From Nitrospiraceae bacterium (lineage in GTDB: Bacteria; Nitrospirota; Nitrospiria; Nitrospirales; Nitrospiraceae), in contig CAKKRK010000098.1 of assembly GCA_919902665.1 (NCBI GenBank), positions 21,230-85,229 of the forward strand: 64,000 nucleotides of DNA, read 5' to 3'. Numbering within the stretch: the first letter of the stretch is position 1; every line of letters begins with the position of its first letter. Made by a program: the position numbers and the translations under genes. The notes under the pieces are model-generated. The model saw nothing but the letters and a program-made list of their open reading frames with translations, ran no database searches and was not told the DNA's origin. Of the stretch, positions 45,795-53,304 are shown piece by piece.

Positions 45795-47567
45795 GTGCTG
45801 AAAACCGACGGCAGTAGTCGGATCTATATTCTTCCAGAAGAGGTCATCGGTCGCATTGCCGCAGGAGAGGTGGTCGAACGTCCGGCGGCGGTTGTCAAAG
45901 AGCTTCTCGAAAACAGTGTCGATGCGGGAAGTCGGTCTGTCACGATCGACGTGAAGGACGGAGGGCTCTCCTTGATTCGGGTGACCGATGACGGGGAGGG
46001 TATGACTCCGGAAGACGCCCCACTTGCATTTCAGCGGCATGCCACGAGCAAGCTCCGATCCGACCTCGATCTCTGGTCCATTCGAACAATGGGGTTTCGA
46101 GGCGAAGCGCTGCCAAGCATTGCCGCAGTGGCCCATGTTCGGCTGATGACGACAACTCGTTTTGCCGAAGTAGGAACTGAGGTGGAAGTTGTTGGGGGAG
46201 TGATCGGGAGGATCGCCGACGCTCCTCCGGTCCGGGGAACACGCATCGAAATCGCAGAGCTGTTCCACAATCAGCCGGCCCGGAAGAAGTTCCTGAAGTC
46301 GACCATCACGGAGTTCTCCCATATCAGTCGGGTTGTCCAGCAGGCATCGCTCGCTTGGCCGTCCATTCATTTCCGTTTGACGCACAATGCCGAGGAGATC
46401 CTCAACTACCCGTCCGCTTCGTCAGATGACGATCGGATCGCACAGGTCTATCGGCGCACCTTTCTCGACCAAAGTCTCCGGATCAAGGCTTCGGTCCCCG
46501 GGGCTCAACTCAGCGGGTACATTGTGGATGCGGTCCATGCAAAGCCTGCTCGTATCCCGCAAGAGTTGTTTGTGAACCGTCGTCCTGTGCGTAACGTGGT
46601 GGTGTCTCATGCCGTCGGCGAAGGGTATGGGGCATTTCTTGCCAAGGGGAGTCACCCGCGATTCGTGCTGTTTCTGGACATTGACCCGGACCGTCTCGAT
46701 GTCAATGTCCATCCGACTAAACGTGAAGTAAGATTTTCTGATAGCGAGATGATTCACCAACTCGTACGGCAGTCAATCCGCCAAGCCTTGAGCGGCGGAA
46801 AGACCGATGAGCTTGGGAAGGCCCCGTTCGTAGAGTCCTCCGTCCGACGGATCCTGGGTTCCATCGTGACAACTCTCCCTGTAGCCGAATCCGTTGACGC
46901 GGCATCGGCAACTCTGTTGCCCGGTCAGGAAACCCAATTGCCGTTGGTGAGCGAAGCGGCGGAGCCTTACGTGCGAGTGCCCGCAGCTGAGGTGACTGTG
47001 CTGGGGCAAATCAATCGGACGTTCCTGGTCGCTCAAGTCGGCGGTGACCTGACGGTGATCGATCAACACACGGCTCATGAGCGGGTTCTGTTTGAGCGAC
47101 TGTATCGCGCGTGGACGACCCGTGGTATCCAGGCTCAGCCTTTACTGATCCCTGATCCGGTCGAACTGCCGCCACTGCAAACGGCGGTGCTTCAGCGCTA
47201 CCAACATGACCTGGAGCGGTTGGGAGTGGACATTGAACCTTTTGGTTCCTCAACTGTCTTGATCAGGGCAATTCCCGTCGGTCTCGGCAAGATCGATCCG
47301 ACAACGTTTCTGCAGGATCTTTTGGATGACCTCACGCAATGGGACAGTGCTCCCAGTCTGGCGGCACGAGTGCGATCAGTCCTGGCATCGTTGGCGTGCC
47401 ACGGCGCGGTTCGGGCCGGGCGCTCGATGAAATCGGAAGAAATCAGGGTTCTGATTGAGGATTGGCGTACTGAAGGGGAGATCACGACCTGCCCGCACGG
47501 GCGGAGAACGTCCTTCCGACTCAGCATCACAGACCTCGAGAAAATGTTTGGACGAGCCGGCTGGTAG
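45795..47567 (+). CDS. mutL: DNA mismatch repair protein MutL
   Basis: GTG 45795 is the favoured start (aggag ribosome-binding site 9 bases before), giving 590 residues; the open frame upstream is not MutL-like. The N-terminal GHKL ATPase has IAAGEVVERPAAVVKELLENSVDAGS, DDGEGMTPEDAPLAFQRHATSK and GFRGEALPSIAAVA. The C-terminal dimerisation domain (residues ~395-590) contains QINRTFLVAQVGGDLTVIDQHTAHERVLFE, and LASLACHGAVRAGRSM. The endonuclease motif of many bacterial MutLs is not clearly seen. Function: match-maker in mismatch repair. Confidence 0.93.
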   Translation: MLKTDGSSRIYILPEEVIGRIAAGEVVERPAAVVKELLENSVDAGSRSVTIDVKDGGLSLIRVTDDGEGMTPEDAPLAFQRHATSKLRSDLDLWSIRTMGFRGEALPSIAAVAHVRLMTTTRFAEVGTEVEVVGGVIGRIADAPPVRGTRIEIAELFHNQPARKKFLKSTITEFSHISRVVQQASLAWPSIHFRLTHNAEEILNYPSASSDDDRIAQVYRRTFLDQSLRIKASVPGAQLSGYIVDAVHAKPARIPQELFVNRRPVRNVVVSHAVGEGYGAFLAKGSHPRFVLFLDIDPDRLDVNVHPTKREVRFSDSEMIHQLVRQSIRQALSGGKTDELGKAPFVESSVRRILGSIVTTLPVAESVDAASATLLPGQETQLPLVSEAAEPYVRVPAAEVTVLGQINRTFLVAQVGGDLTVIDQHTAHERVLFERLYRAWTTRGIQAQPLLIPDPVELPPLQTAVLQRYQHDLERLGVDIEPFGSSTVLIRAIPVGLGKIDPTTFLQDLLDDLTQWDSAPSLAARVRSVLASLACHGAVRAGRSMKSEEIRVLIEDWRTEGEITTCPHGRRTSFRLSITDLEKMFGRAGW

Positions 47568-47653
47568 GCCGTGTTGCGCGGAAGCGGCGACCGACATTGG
47601 TCGAGCGCGCGGTGCTGCGGTGCATATGACAACTCTGTTTCAGCAACGCTGAC

Positions 47654-48661
47654 GTGAACATGCTATCAGAAGGTGTGCGCCACCACCGTCCCTTGGTTGT
47701 GCTTCTCGGGCCGACAGCCGTCGGAAAGAGTCGAGCTGCATTGTTGGTGGCCAAACATTTCAGTACCGAGATACTGACGGCAGACTCTCGTCAGGTGTAT
47801 CGAGGGATGGACATCGGAACGGATAAACCGACTGCGGAGGAGCGTCGGGATGTGCCGCACCGACTGATTGATCTGGTCGACCCCAGCGAAGCGTTCAACG
47901 CCGGTTGGTATCGGCGGGTTGCGATGGTAGAAATCGAACGTTTATACAGTGCGGGGCGGTTGCCCTTCGTTGTGGGTGGAACGGGGCTGTATCTCCGAAC
48001 CTTGGTGCGGGGGTTATGTCCAGCGCCCCAGGCCGATCTTCAGGTAAGGGGAGATCTCAAGAAATTGAGAGACGAACGGGGGCGAGACGGTCTCTATGCA
48101 GAGCTGATGCGCATTGATCCTGAAACGGCAGCACGATTACACCCGAACGATGAATCCAAGGTTATGCGGGCAATAGAAGTCTATCGGCTATCGGGCCGCC
48201 CCCTGTCGACCGTGCAGGCCGAACACGGGTTTCAGGAGGCTCCGTTTTCCGCTCTTCTGATCGGCCTTGAGCGAAGGAAAGAGACTCTGTATCGAAGGAT
48301 CGAGGAACGAATCGATTGGCAGTTGACTCATGGAATGGTAGAAGAGACTCGTGCATTGATTGATCGGGGATATGGGCGCGAGCTCGGTTCGATGAAAGGT
48401 CTCGGCTATCGCCAGATCGGAGCCTATTTGGCGAATGAGTGCGATTACGCCGAAATGGTGCGTCGGTTCAAGCGCGACACGAGACGTTTTGCGAAACGGC
48501 AGATGACGTGGTTTCGAAGCGAAGTGGGAGTTGCGTGGCTGTTGATCGAGGACAATGAACCCTGTGAGCGGACGGCGGAACGAGTGATCGCACGTATCGA
48601 GCAATTTATGTGCACACTGGGACAACAGAAACTGCTTGCTGCAGTGCCGCCAGCCTCTTAG
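47654..48661 (+). CDS. miaA: tRNA dimethylallyltransferase MiaA
   Basis: The 335-residue protein has the P-loop VVLLGPTAVGKSRAALLVAKH, the DSRQVYRGMDIGTDKPT substrate-binding region, VGGTGLYLRTLVRGL and GLGYRQIGAYL. MiaA adds a dimethylallyl group to A37 of tRNAs reading UNN codons. ORF start can be GTG 47654 or ATG 47660. Adjacent to mutL, a pairing seen in many bacteria, and 13 bases ahead of the methylthioadenosine phosphorylase gene. Confidence 0.94.
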   Translation: MNMLSEGVRHHRPLVVLLGPTAVGKSRAALLVAKHFSTEILTADSRQVYRGMDIGTDKPTAEERRDVPHRLIDLVDPSEAFNAGWYRRVAMVEIERLYSAGRLPFVVGGTGLYLRTLVRGLCPAPQADLQVRGDLKKLRDERGRDGLYAELMRIDPETAARLHPNDESKVMRAIEVYRLSGRPLSTVQAEHGFQEAPFSALLIGLERRKETLYRRIEERIDWQLTHGMVEETRALIDRGYGRELGSMKGLGYRQIGAYLANECDYAEMVRRFKRDTRRFAKRQMTWFRSEVGVAWLLIEDNEPCERTAERVIARIEQFMCTLGQQKLLAAVPPAS

Positions 48662-48674
48662 GAAAAGGATCTGT

Positions 48675-49574
48675 ATGAAGACAAAGAGACAGGATAAGCG
48701 GGTGACCGTCGGGGTGATTGGAGGTAGCGGACTCTATGACATTGAAGGGCTCACCTCCGCTCGGTCAGTCCGAGTGCGTACGCCTTTCGGAGCACCGTCC
48801 GATGCGATTACTGTGGGGTCACTTGAAGGGATTCGAGTCGCCTTTCTTTCACGGCATGGGCGCGGCCATGTGTTGAATCCGAGCGAGATCAACTACCGTG
48901 CGAACATTTTCGCGCTCAAGTCTCTGGGGGTGTCCCATGTGATTTCGGTCAGCGCGGTCGGTAGCATGAAGGAATCGATTCAGCCGGGCGACGTCGCTGT
49001 CCCAGACCAGTTTATCGACCTGACCAAGCGGCGTGTCTCGACATTCTTTGACAAGGGAATCGTGGCACATGTCGCGTTCGGCGAGCCGATGTGTGCCGAG
49101 CTGAGACAGGCTCTTCTGACGGCTGGAGAACACGTCGGCGCCAATCTGCATCGCGGTGGGACCTATGTCTGCATGGAAGGTCCGCAGTTTTCAACAAAAG
49201 CCGAATCACGCCTCTATCGGCAATGGGGCGTCGATGTCATCGGGATGACCAATATGCCGGAAGCGAAATTGGCCCGTGAGGCGGAGCTCTGTTACGCGAC
49301 CTTGGCGCTGGTGACCGATTATGACTGTTGGCATGAGACAGAAGAGGCGGTCACCGTGGAGGCGGTGTTGGGGACGCTCCATCGGAACGTCGCGTTGGCC
49401 AAACAGATCCTGCGCGCGGTGATGCCCGCATTCACCAACCCTATCGAGTGCCCTTGTCATCGGGCATTGGATAATGCCATTCTGACGGCGCCAAAACGAA
49501 TTTCTTCACCTGCCCGGAAGAAACTCTCCCTGCTCATTGACCGTGCCCTGTCGCCAAAGAAAGGAGTTCGTTAG
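48675..49574 (+). CDS. mtnP: S-methyl-5'-thioadenosine phosphorylase
   Basis: Start at ATG 48675, 299 residues. The purine-nucleoside phosphorylase family-2 signature is present: VGVIGGSGLYDIEG, LSRHGRGHVLNPSEINYRAN, ISVSAVGSMKESIQPGD, MEGPQFSTKAESRLYRQWG and MTNMPEAKLAREAELCYATLALVTDYDCW. It phosphorolyses methylthioadenosine to adenine and methylthioribose-1-phosphate in the methionine salvage route. It overlaps or abuts the PfkB kinase gene, which may act on a related product. Confidence 0.9.
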   Translation: MKTKRQDKRVTVGVIGGSGLYDIEGLTSARSVRVRTPFGAPSDAITVGSLEGIRVAFLSRHGRGHVLNPSEINYRANIFALKSLGVSHVISVSAVGSMKESIQPGDVAVPDQFIDLTKRRVSTFFDKGIVAHVAFGEPMCAELRQALLTAGEHVGANLHRGGTYVCMEGPQFSTKAESRLYRQWGVDVIGMTNMPEAKLAREAELCYATLALVTDYDCWHETEEAVTVEAVLGTLHRNVALAKQILRAVMPAFTNPIECPCHRALDNAILTAPKRISSPARKKLSLLIDRALSPKKGVR

Positions 49575-49576
49575 TC

Positions 49577-50491
49577 ATGGGGAAGCTGTTAGTTGTGGGA
49601 TCAGTCGCGCTCGATACGGTCAAAACGCCGTTCGGCGAAGGAACCGAGATTCTTGGGGGGTCAGCCACCTATTTCTCGACGGCGGCCAGCTTCTTCACGT
49701 CCGTCGCGCTCATTGCCGTCGTCGGAGAGGATTTCCCCCAACAGCATATCGCGTTTCTGAAAAGCCGTGGGATTGATCTCACGGGTCTTGAACGGCGCCC
49801 GGGGGCCACCTTTCGCTGGAAGGGGGAATACACGCATCAGCTGAACGAAGCGCATACCTTGGACACGCAACTCAACGTGTTCGAAACGTTTCGTCCTCAG
49901 ATTCCTGAAGCCTATCTCTCGCCGGACGTGCTGTTCCTGGGGAATATCCATCCGGAGCTTCAACTCGACGTATTGCACAAAGTGAAACGTCCTGCGTTGG
50001 TAGCCTGCGACACCATGAATTTTTGGATCAACGGCCAGCGCGATGCGCTCTGGAAGGTGTTGGAGAAGGTGGATGTGCTGATCATCAACGATGGTGAGGC
50101 GCGCGCATTGGGCCAGGATTCCAATCTGATGAAAGTGGCCAAGCTCGTGCTTTCCCGAGGGCCCAAGCATCTCATCGTCAAGCGGGGCGAGTATGGTGTG
50201 CTCATGTTCAACGAACAACAGATTTTCGGTGCGCCAGCCTTTCCGCTCGAAGACGTACGGGATCCGACCGGCGCCGGAGATACCTTTGCCGGTGGATTTT
50301 TGGGCTACTTGGCGGCGACGGGAAACCGGTCTCCGGAGGCCATGCGACAAGCCATTATCTTTGGGAGCGTGATGGCGTCCTTTACCGTAGAATCCTTTAG
50401 TCTTGACCGATTACGAATCCTGGATTACAAAGAGATTCAGGCTCGGTTCACCGAGTTTAAGCGGCTCACGCACTTTGAGGATGTTCGATGA
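49577..50491 (+). CDS. PfkB-family sugar/nucleoside kinase
   Basis: The 304-residue kinase has the family signatures GGSATYFSTAASFF at the substrate side and DPTGAGDTFAGGFLGYLAATG (anion hole and catalytic Asp) at the C-terminal half. It begins 2 bases after the MTA phosphorylase gene stop and overlaps the next gene by 4 bases, so it is cotranscribed. Substrate could be a nucleoside or ribose-type sugar from the salvage pathway (inference); sequence alone does not decide. Confidence 0.82.
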   Translation: MGKLLVVGSVALDTVKTPFGEGTEILGGSATYFSTAASFFTSVALIAVVGEDFPQQHIAFLKSRGIDLTGLERRPGATFRWKGEYTHQLNEAHTLDTQLNVFETFRPQIPEAYLSPDVLFLGNIHPELQLDVLHKVKRPALVACDTMNFWINGQRDALWKVLEKVDVLIINDGEARALGQDSNLMKVAKLVLSRGPKHLIVKRGEYGVLMFNEQQIFGAPAFPLEDVRDPTGAGDTFAGGFLGYLAATGNRSPEAMRQAIIFGSVMASFTVESFSLDRLRILDYKEIQARFTEFKRLTHFEDVR

Positions 50492-51171
50492 CCAAAGGCA
50501 ATTGGATCTTCGGTCAGCAGCGAGCGTATCACCCGCTGGTCTGTGTAGGCCTCCTCAGTCTGTTGGGTGGCTGCGCGACCGACAAAGACCTGATGCAAAA
50601 ATCGCAAGGGCATTATCAAGAGGGTGTTGCGAGTCTCCCCGGAGATCGCCAACAGGCCTTCGTCTCGTTTCAGAAGTCCGTCCAGTTGAATCCGGCCAAT
50701 AAGGAGGCGCGGTACGCCCTGGGACACGTGTACGCGCTGCAAGGCAAGTTGTCCTACGCAGAAGAGCAATTCCGGGCGGCGATCAAGGCCGATGAAACCT
50801 ACTCCGAAGCGCAGACGTATCTGGGGCAAGTGTTGGCCAATCAGGATCGGTGGGACGAGGCGATCCAATCCTACCGGCAGGCGCTGGCCAATCCTCTCTA
50901 TCCGACACCGGACCTCGCTCGGTTTCATCTCGGCCGTGCGCTGGCTCACCAGGGTGATCTTCAGGGTTCGATGGAGGCGTTGGAAGATGCCGTATCAGCG
51001 AGTCCTCCAAGTGTCCCACCTGCGATGACGCACCTTGAGCTTGGTCGGGTGTACTATAAAATGGGCTATATGACCAGAGCCCGTGACATTCTCAAGAAAG
51101 TAGCAACCTTAGATAAGAGCGGTGGAGAGCTGGCGACGGCAGCAGCGGACCTCTTGACGCGAGTGAAGTAG
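50488..51171 (+). CDS. TPR-repeat lipoprotein (PilF/PilW-like)
   Basis: The 227-residue protein has a lipobox Cys in LLGGCATDKD and about four or five tetratricopeptide repeats (RQQAFVSFQKSVQLNPANKEARYALGHVYALQGKL; AEEQFRAAIKADETYSEAQTYLGQVL; others). PilF/PilW-type lipoproteins help type IV pilus secretin assembly, but no pilus gene is near, so this is only a structural analogy. It overlaps the kinase gene by 4 bases and is 8 bases ahead of the RodZ-like gene. Confidence 0.78.
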   Translation: MTKGNWIFGQQRAYHPLVCVGLLSLLGGCATDKDLMQKSQGHYQEGVASLPGDRQQAFVSFQKSVQLNPANKEARYALGHVYALQGKLSYAEEQFRAAIKADETYSEAQTYLGQVLANQDRWDEAIQSYRQALANPLYPTPDLARFHLGRALAHQGDLQGSMEALEDAVSASPPSVPPAMTHLELGRVYYKMGYMTRARDILKKVATLDKSGGELATAAADLLTRVK

Positions 51172-51178
51172 GAGACTT

Positions 51179-52099
51179 ATGGAGTCGGTTGGCGAATTTT
51201 TCAAGCAAGTCCGAGAGACGAAAGGGTTGACGGTTGACGAGGTGGCCTCGAAAACTCGCATTCGCACGGACTTCGTCAAGGCGCTCGAGGACGGGAATTT
51301 CGCCAAGTTGCCCGATCAGGTCTTCGCGAAGGGGTTTGTCCGTTCCTACGCCCGATCGCTGGGCTTGGATGAGGAAGATGCGATTCATCGCTTTATCCAA
51401 TCTGCCGGATCTTTTTACGAAAAACAGGATGAGCGTGAGCGGCTCAAGGTGCGACAGATTGAAGAAGACCGGAAACGCCAGTCCAATCGGAAAGCCGTGA
51501 CGATTGCGATCAGTATCGCCGTCCTGACGCTGATTTTCCTCCTCAGCCGAGAGCAATCATCGGTCTTTCGGCGTGGGGCTGCTGAGCAAGGTTCGGCGAC
51601 GAAACGCACGACGCAATCGGCGAAAGAAATTCCGGCCTCAACGGCCCGTGAGCCCGAACGTCCCACCGAGGTTCCGAAATCGACCGAGATGCTTGCCGGA
51701 GCCCCAAAGACAACAATTGACACCCTGCCGAGACAGGAACCTGTCACATCTGCTAGCGCAGCCTCAAGATCAGAGCCGGAAACGGTTTTGACGGCCTCTC
51801 TCGGAAGCGATGGCCCGTTAGCTGGAATAGCGTTGAACGCAACGGAGACTGCTGTGGACGGCCAGCTGGCATTAGACTTGGAAGCGACGGAGTTGAGCTG
51901 GGTCGTTGTGCAGATTGATAACGGGAGTCCTCAAGAGTCGTTGCTCCGGCCGGGTGAAAAAGCCCACTGGAAGGGACAGGACCAATTCATCTTGACCCTT
52001 GGGAACGCCGGGGGAGTCAAGGCGGAACTCAACGGCAAACCTCAAAAGCCCTTCGGTCCAAGCGGCAAAGTCGCTCGGGACATCGTGCTAAGACGGTAG
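51179..52099 (+). CDS. RodZ-like helix-turn-helix membrane protein
   Basis: The 306-residue protein has an N-terminal HTH (residues 5-75: VGEFFKQVRETKGLTVDEVASKTRIRTDFVKALEDGNF), one membrane helix (residues ~103-122), a long Pro/Thr/Ser-rich linker and a C-terminal DUF4115-like beta domain (QLALDLEATELSWVVVQIDNG). This is the RodZ layout: cytoplasmic HTH binds MreB and the periplasmic part supports cell shape. No mreB is in this window. It ends the long plus-strand run that begins with tolQ. Confidence 0.82.
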   Translation: MESVGEFFKQVRETKGLTVDEVASKTRIRTDFVKALEDGNFAKLPDQVFAKGFVRSYARSLGLDEEDAIHRFIQSAGSFYEKQDERERLKVRQIEEDRKRQSNRKAVTIAISIAVLTLIFLLSREQSSVFRRGAAEQGSATKRTTQSAKEIPASTAREPERPTEVPKSTEMLAGAPKTTIDTLPRQEPVTSASAASRSEPETVLTASLGSDGPLAGIALNATETAVDGQLALDLEATELSWVVVQIDNGSPQESLLRPGEKAHWKGQDQFILTLGNAGGVKAELNGKPQKPFGPSGKVARDIVLRR

Positions 52100-52495
52100 C
52101 CTTGCATCTCACCTCTTTCGTCATTTCTATTTCCAGTCAGTGAAGCCCGCTCGTGTTGTTACCGATGCCCATGAGGCGTGGATGGAGTGGGTGAGGCGCA
52201 AAGGTGTCACGAAATCCATGAAAACTTGGAATGAGCCCACGGTGAACCACATAAGTGCCGACATTTTCTTGTCTCTTTTTGAGTTCATGTTGGCACGAGG
52301 TTTGATCTTCCTTCGGTCAGAAGGAGACGGGATGAGTGCAAGATGAGTGATAGAGAGGGGGATGTTTTCTTGACAGAAATTCAAGGGCATTGGTATAGTT
52401 CGAGCGTTTAACTGGCTCTTGAAAATTGCGAAGACGAGTCGGCAGTCTGGGGTGTCACTCCAGCTCGGTGGGTCCAACACAAAGGAGGACGTGTA
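52100..52495. other. Gene-free stretch with the cytochrome c promoter
   Basis: About 400 bases before the cytochrome c gene. The open frames (68 aa plus, 117 aa minus) have no recognisable motif. The only clear element is the sigma-70 promoter near 52370-52399. Confidence 0.45.
52370..52399 (+). promoter_or_regulatory. Sigma-70 promoter of the cytochrome c gene
   Basis: A perfect TTGACA (52370-52375) and TATAGT (52394-52399), 18 bases apart. Start would be near 52406, giving a leader of about 90 bases before the ATG. An aaggagg ribosome-binding site (52482-52488) precedes the start. Confidence 0.75.
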
Positions 52496-52942
52496 ATGGG
52501 GTATCTGTCCAAGTTTTTAAGTATCGCAGCAGCAGTGATGTTTCTCTCGGTCTCAGTCGTTGGGGCTGAAGAAAAAGAGCCGTTGAAGCCTCGCGTTCCG
52601 CCGGATCAGATGGCCGATGCCAAAGCGGTGAAGAATCCGGTCGCGTCCACTCCCGAGAGTCTTGCCAAAGGCAAGGCGATTTACGAGGGGAAGGGCACAT
52701 GCTTCAATTGTCATGGTAAGCTCGGGGACGGTCAGGGTGAAGCTGGGAAGATCCTGAGTCCAAGCCCGCGGGATTTCACCAACTGCAAGTTCCATAAGAA
52801 GCGGAAAGATGGCGAACTCTTCTGGGTCATTAAGAACGGCAGCCCCGGAACGGGGATGGTGTCCTTGATCCCTGCTGCGATCACGGAAGAAGAAGCCTGG
52901 TCGGTCATCAACTATGAGCGGAGTTTCTGTAAGGGCGAGTAG
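52496..52942 (+). CDS. Secreted monoheme c-type cytochrome
   Basis: The 148-residue protein has a Sec signal peptide (FLSIAAAVMFLSVSVVGAEE) and one CXXCH heme site, Cys69-Cys72-His73 in GTCFNCHG. A Met in GTGMVSLIPA is the likely sixth ligand, as in class I cytochromes. It has its own strong promoter and terminator, so it is monocistronic. Periplasmic electron carrier is the expected role; partner unknown. In nitrite-oxidising bacteria such proteins link oxidoreductases to terminal oxidases (established knowledge of the group, not shown here). Confidence 0.88.
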   Translation: MGYLSKFLSIAAAVMFLSVSVVGAEEKEPLKPRVPPDQMADAKAVKNPVASTPESLAKGKAIYEGKGTCFNCHGKLGDGQGEAGKILSPSPRDFTNCKFHKKRKDGELFWVIKNGSPGTGMVSLIPAAITEEEAWSVINYERSFCKGE

Positions 52943-52974
52943 TCGCTGAGAAGCTTCTGGTGAGTCACAAGAGA

Positions 52975-53007
52975 AGGGTGGGGAGGTAACTCTCCACCCT
53001 TTTTATT
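52975..53007 (+). terminator. Rho-independent terminator after the cytochrome c gene
   Basis: AGGGTGGGGAG pairs with CTCTCCACCCT (10 of 11 pairs) around the loop GTAA, followed by ttttta. It resembles the terminator after the repeat protein gene at 55202. Confidence 0.85.
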
Positions 53008-53304
53008 TGCTCCCAGTCTGATCGCATGCGCACAGCTGTCCATCCCGGACTCGTTCTTGTTTGCTTGGCTAACCCCACATATTTCCGCTACATCTGATGG
53101 AAATGGCGTGCAGAACCTCCATGAATCTGATCCCCCCACTTAAGGGGGATGGTACAGACAATCATTGAATAGGGGCCTGAGGGGATTGCGTCACGGACAC
53201 GAAAAAGGGTAGAGTCCGCGCGTTAGCCTACATATATGTATACCAACTCACACGAGGTGACATACCACCAAGAGCCGTCGGTTTTTATCAATAGGAGGGC
53301 GACT

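Noticed and set aside
52127..52480. A 117-codon minus-strand frame before the cytochrome c gene
   Set aside because: It covers the promoter region on the opposite strand and shows no protein-like pattern; treated as chance.
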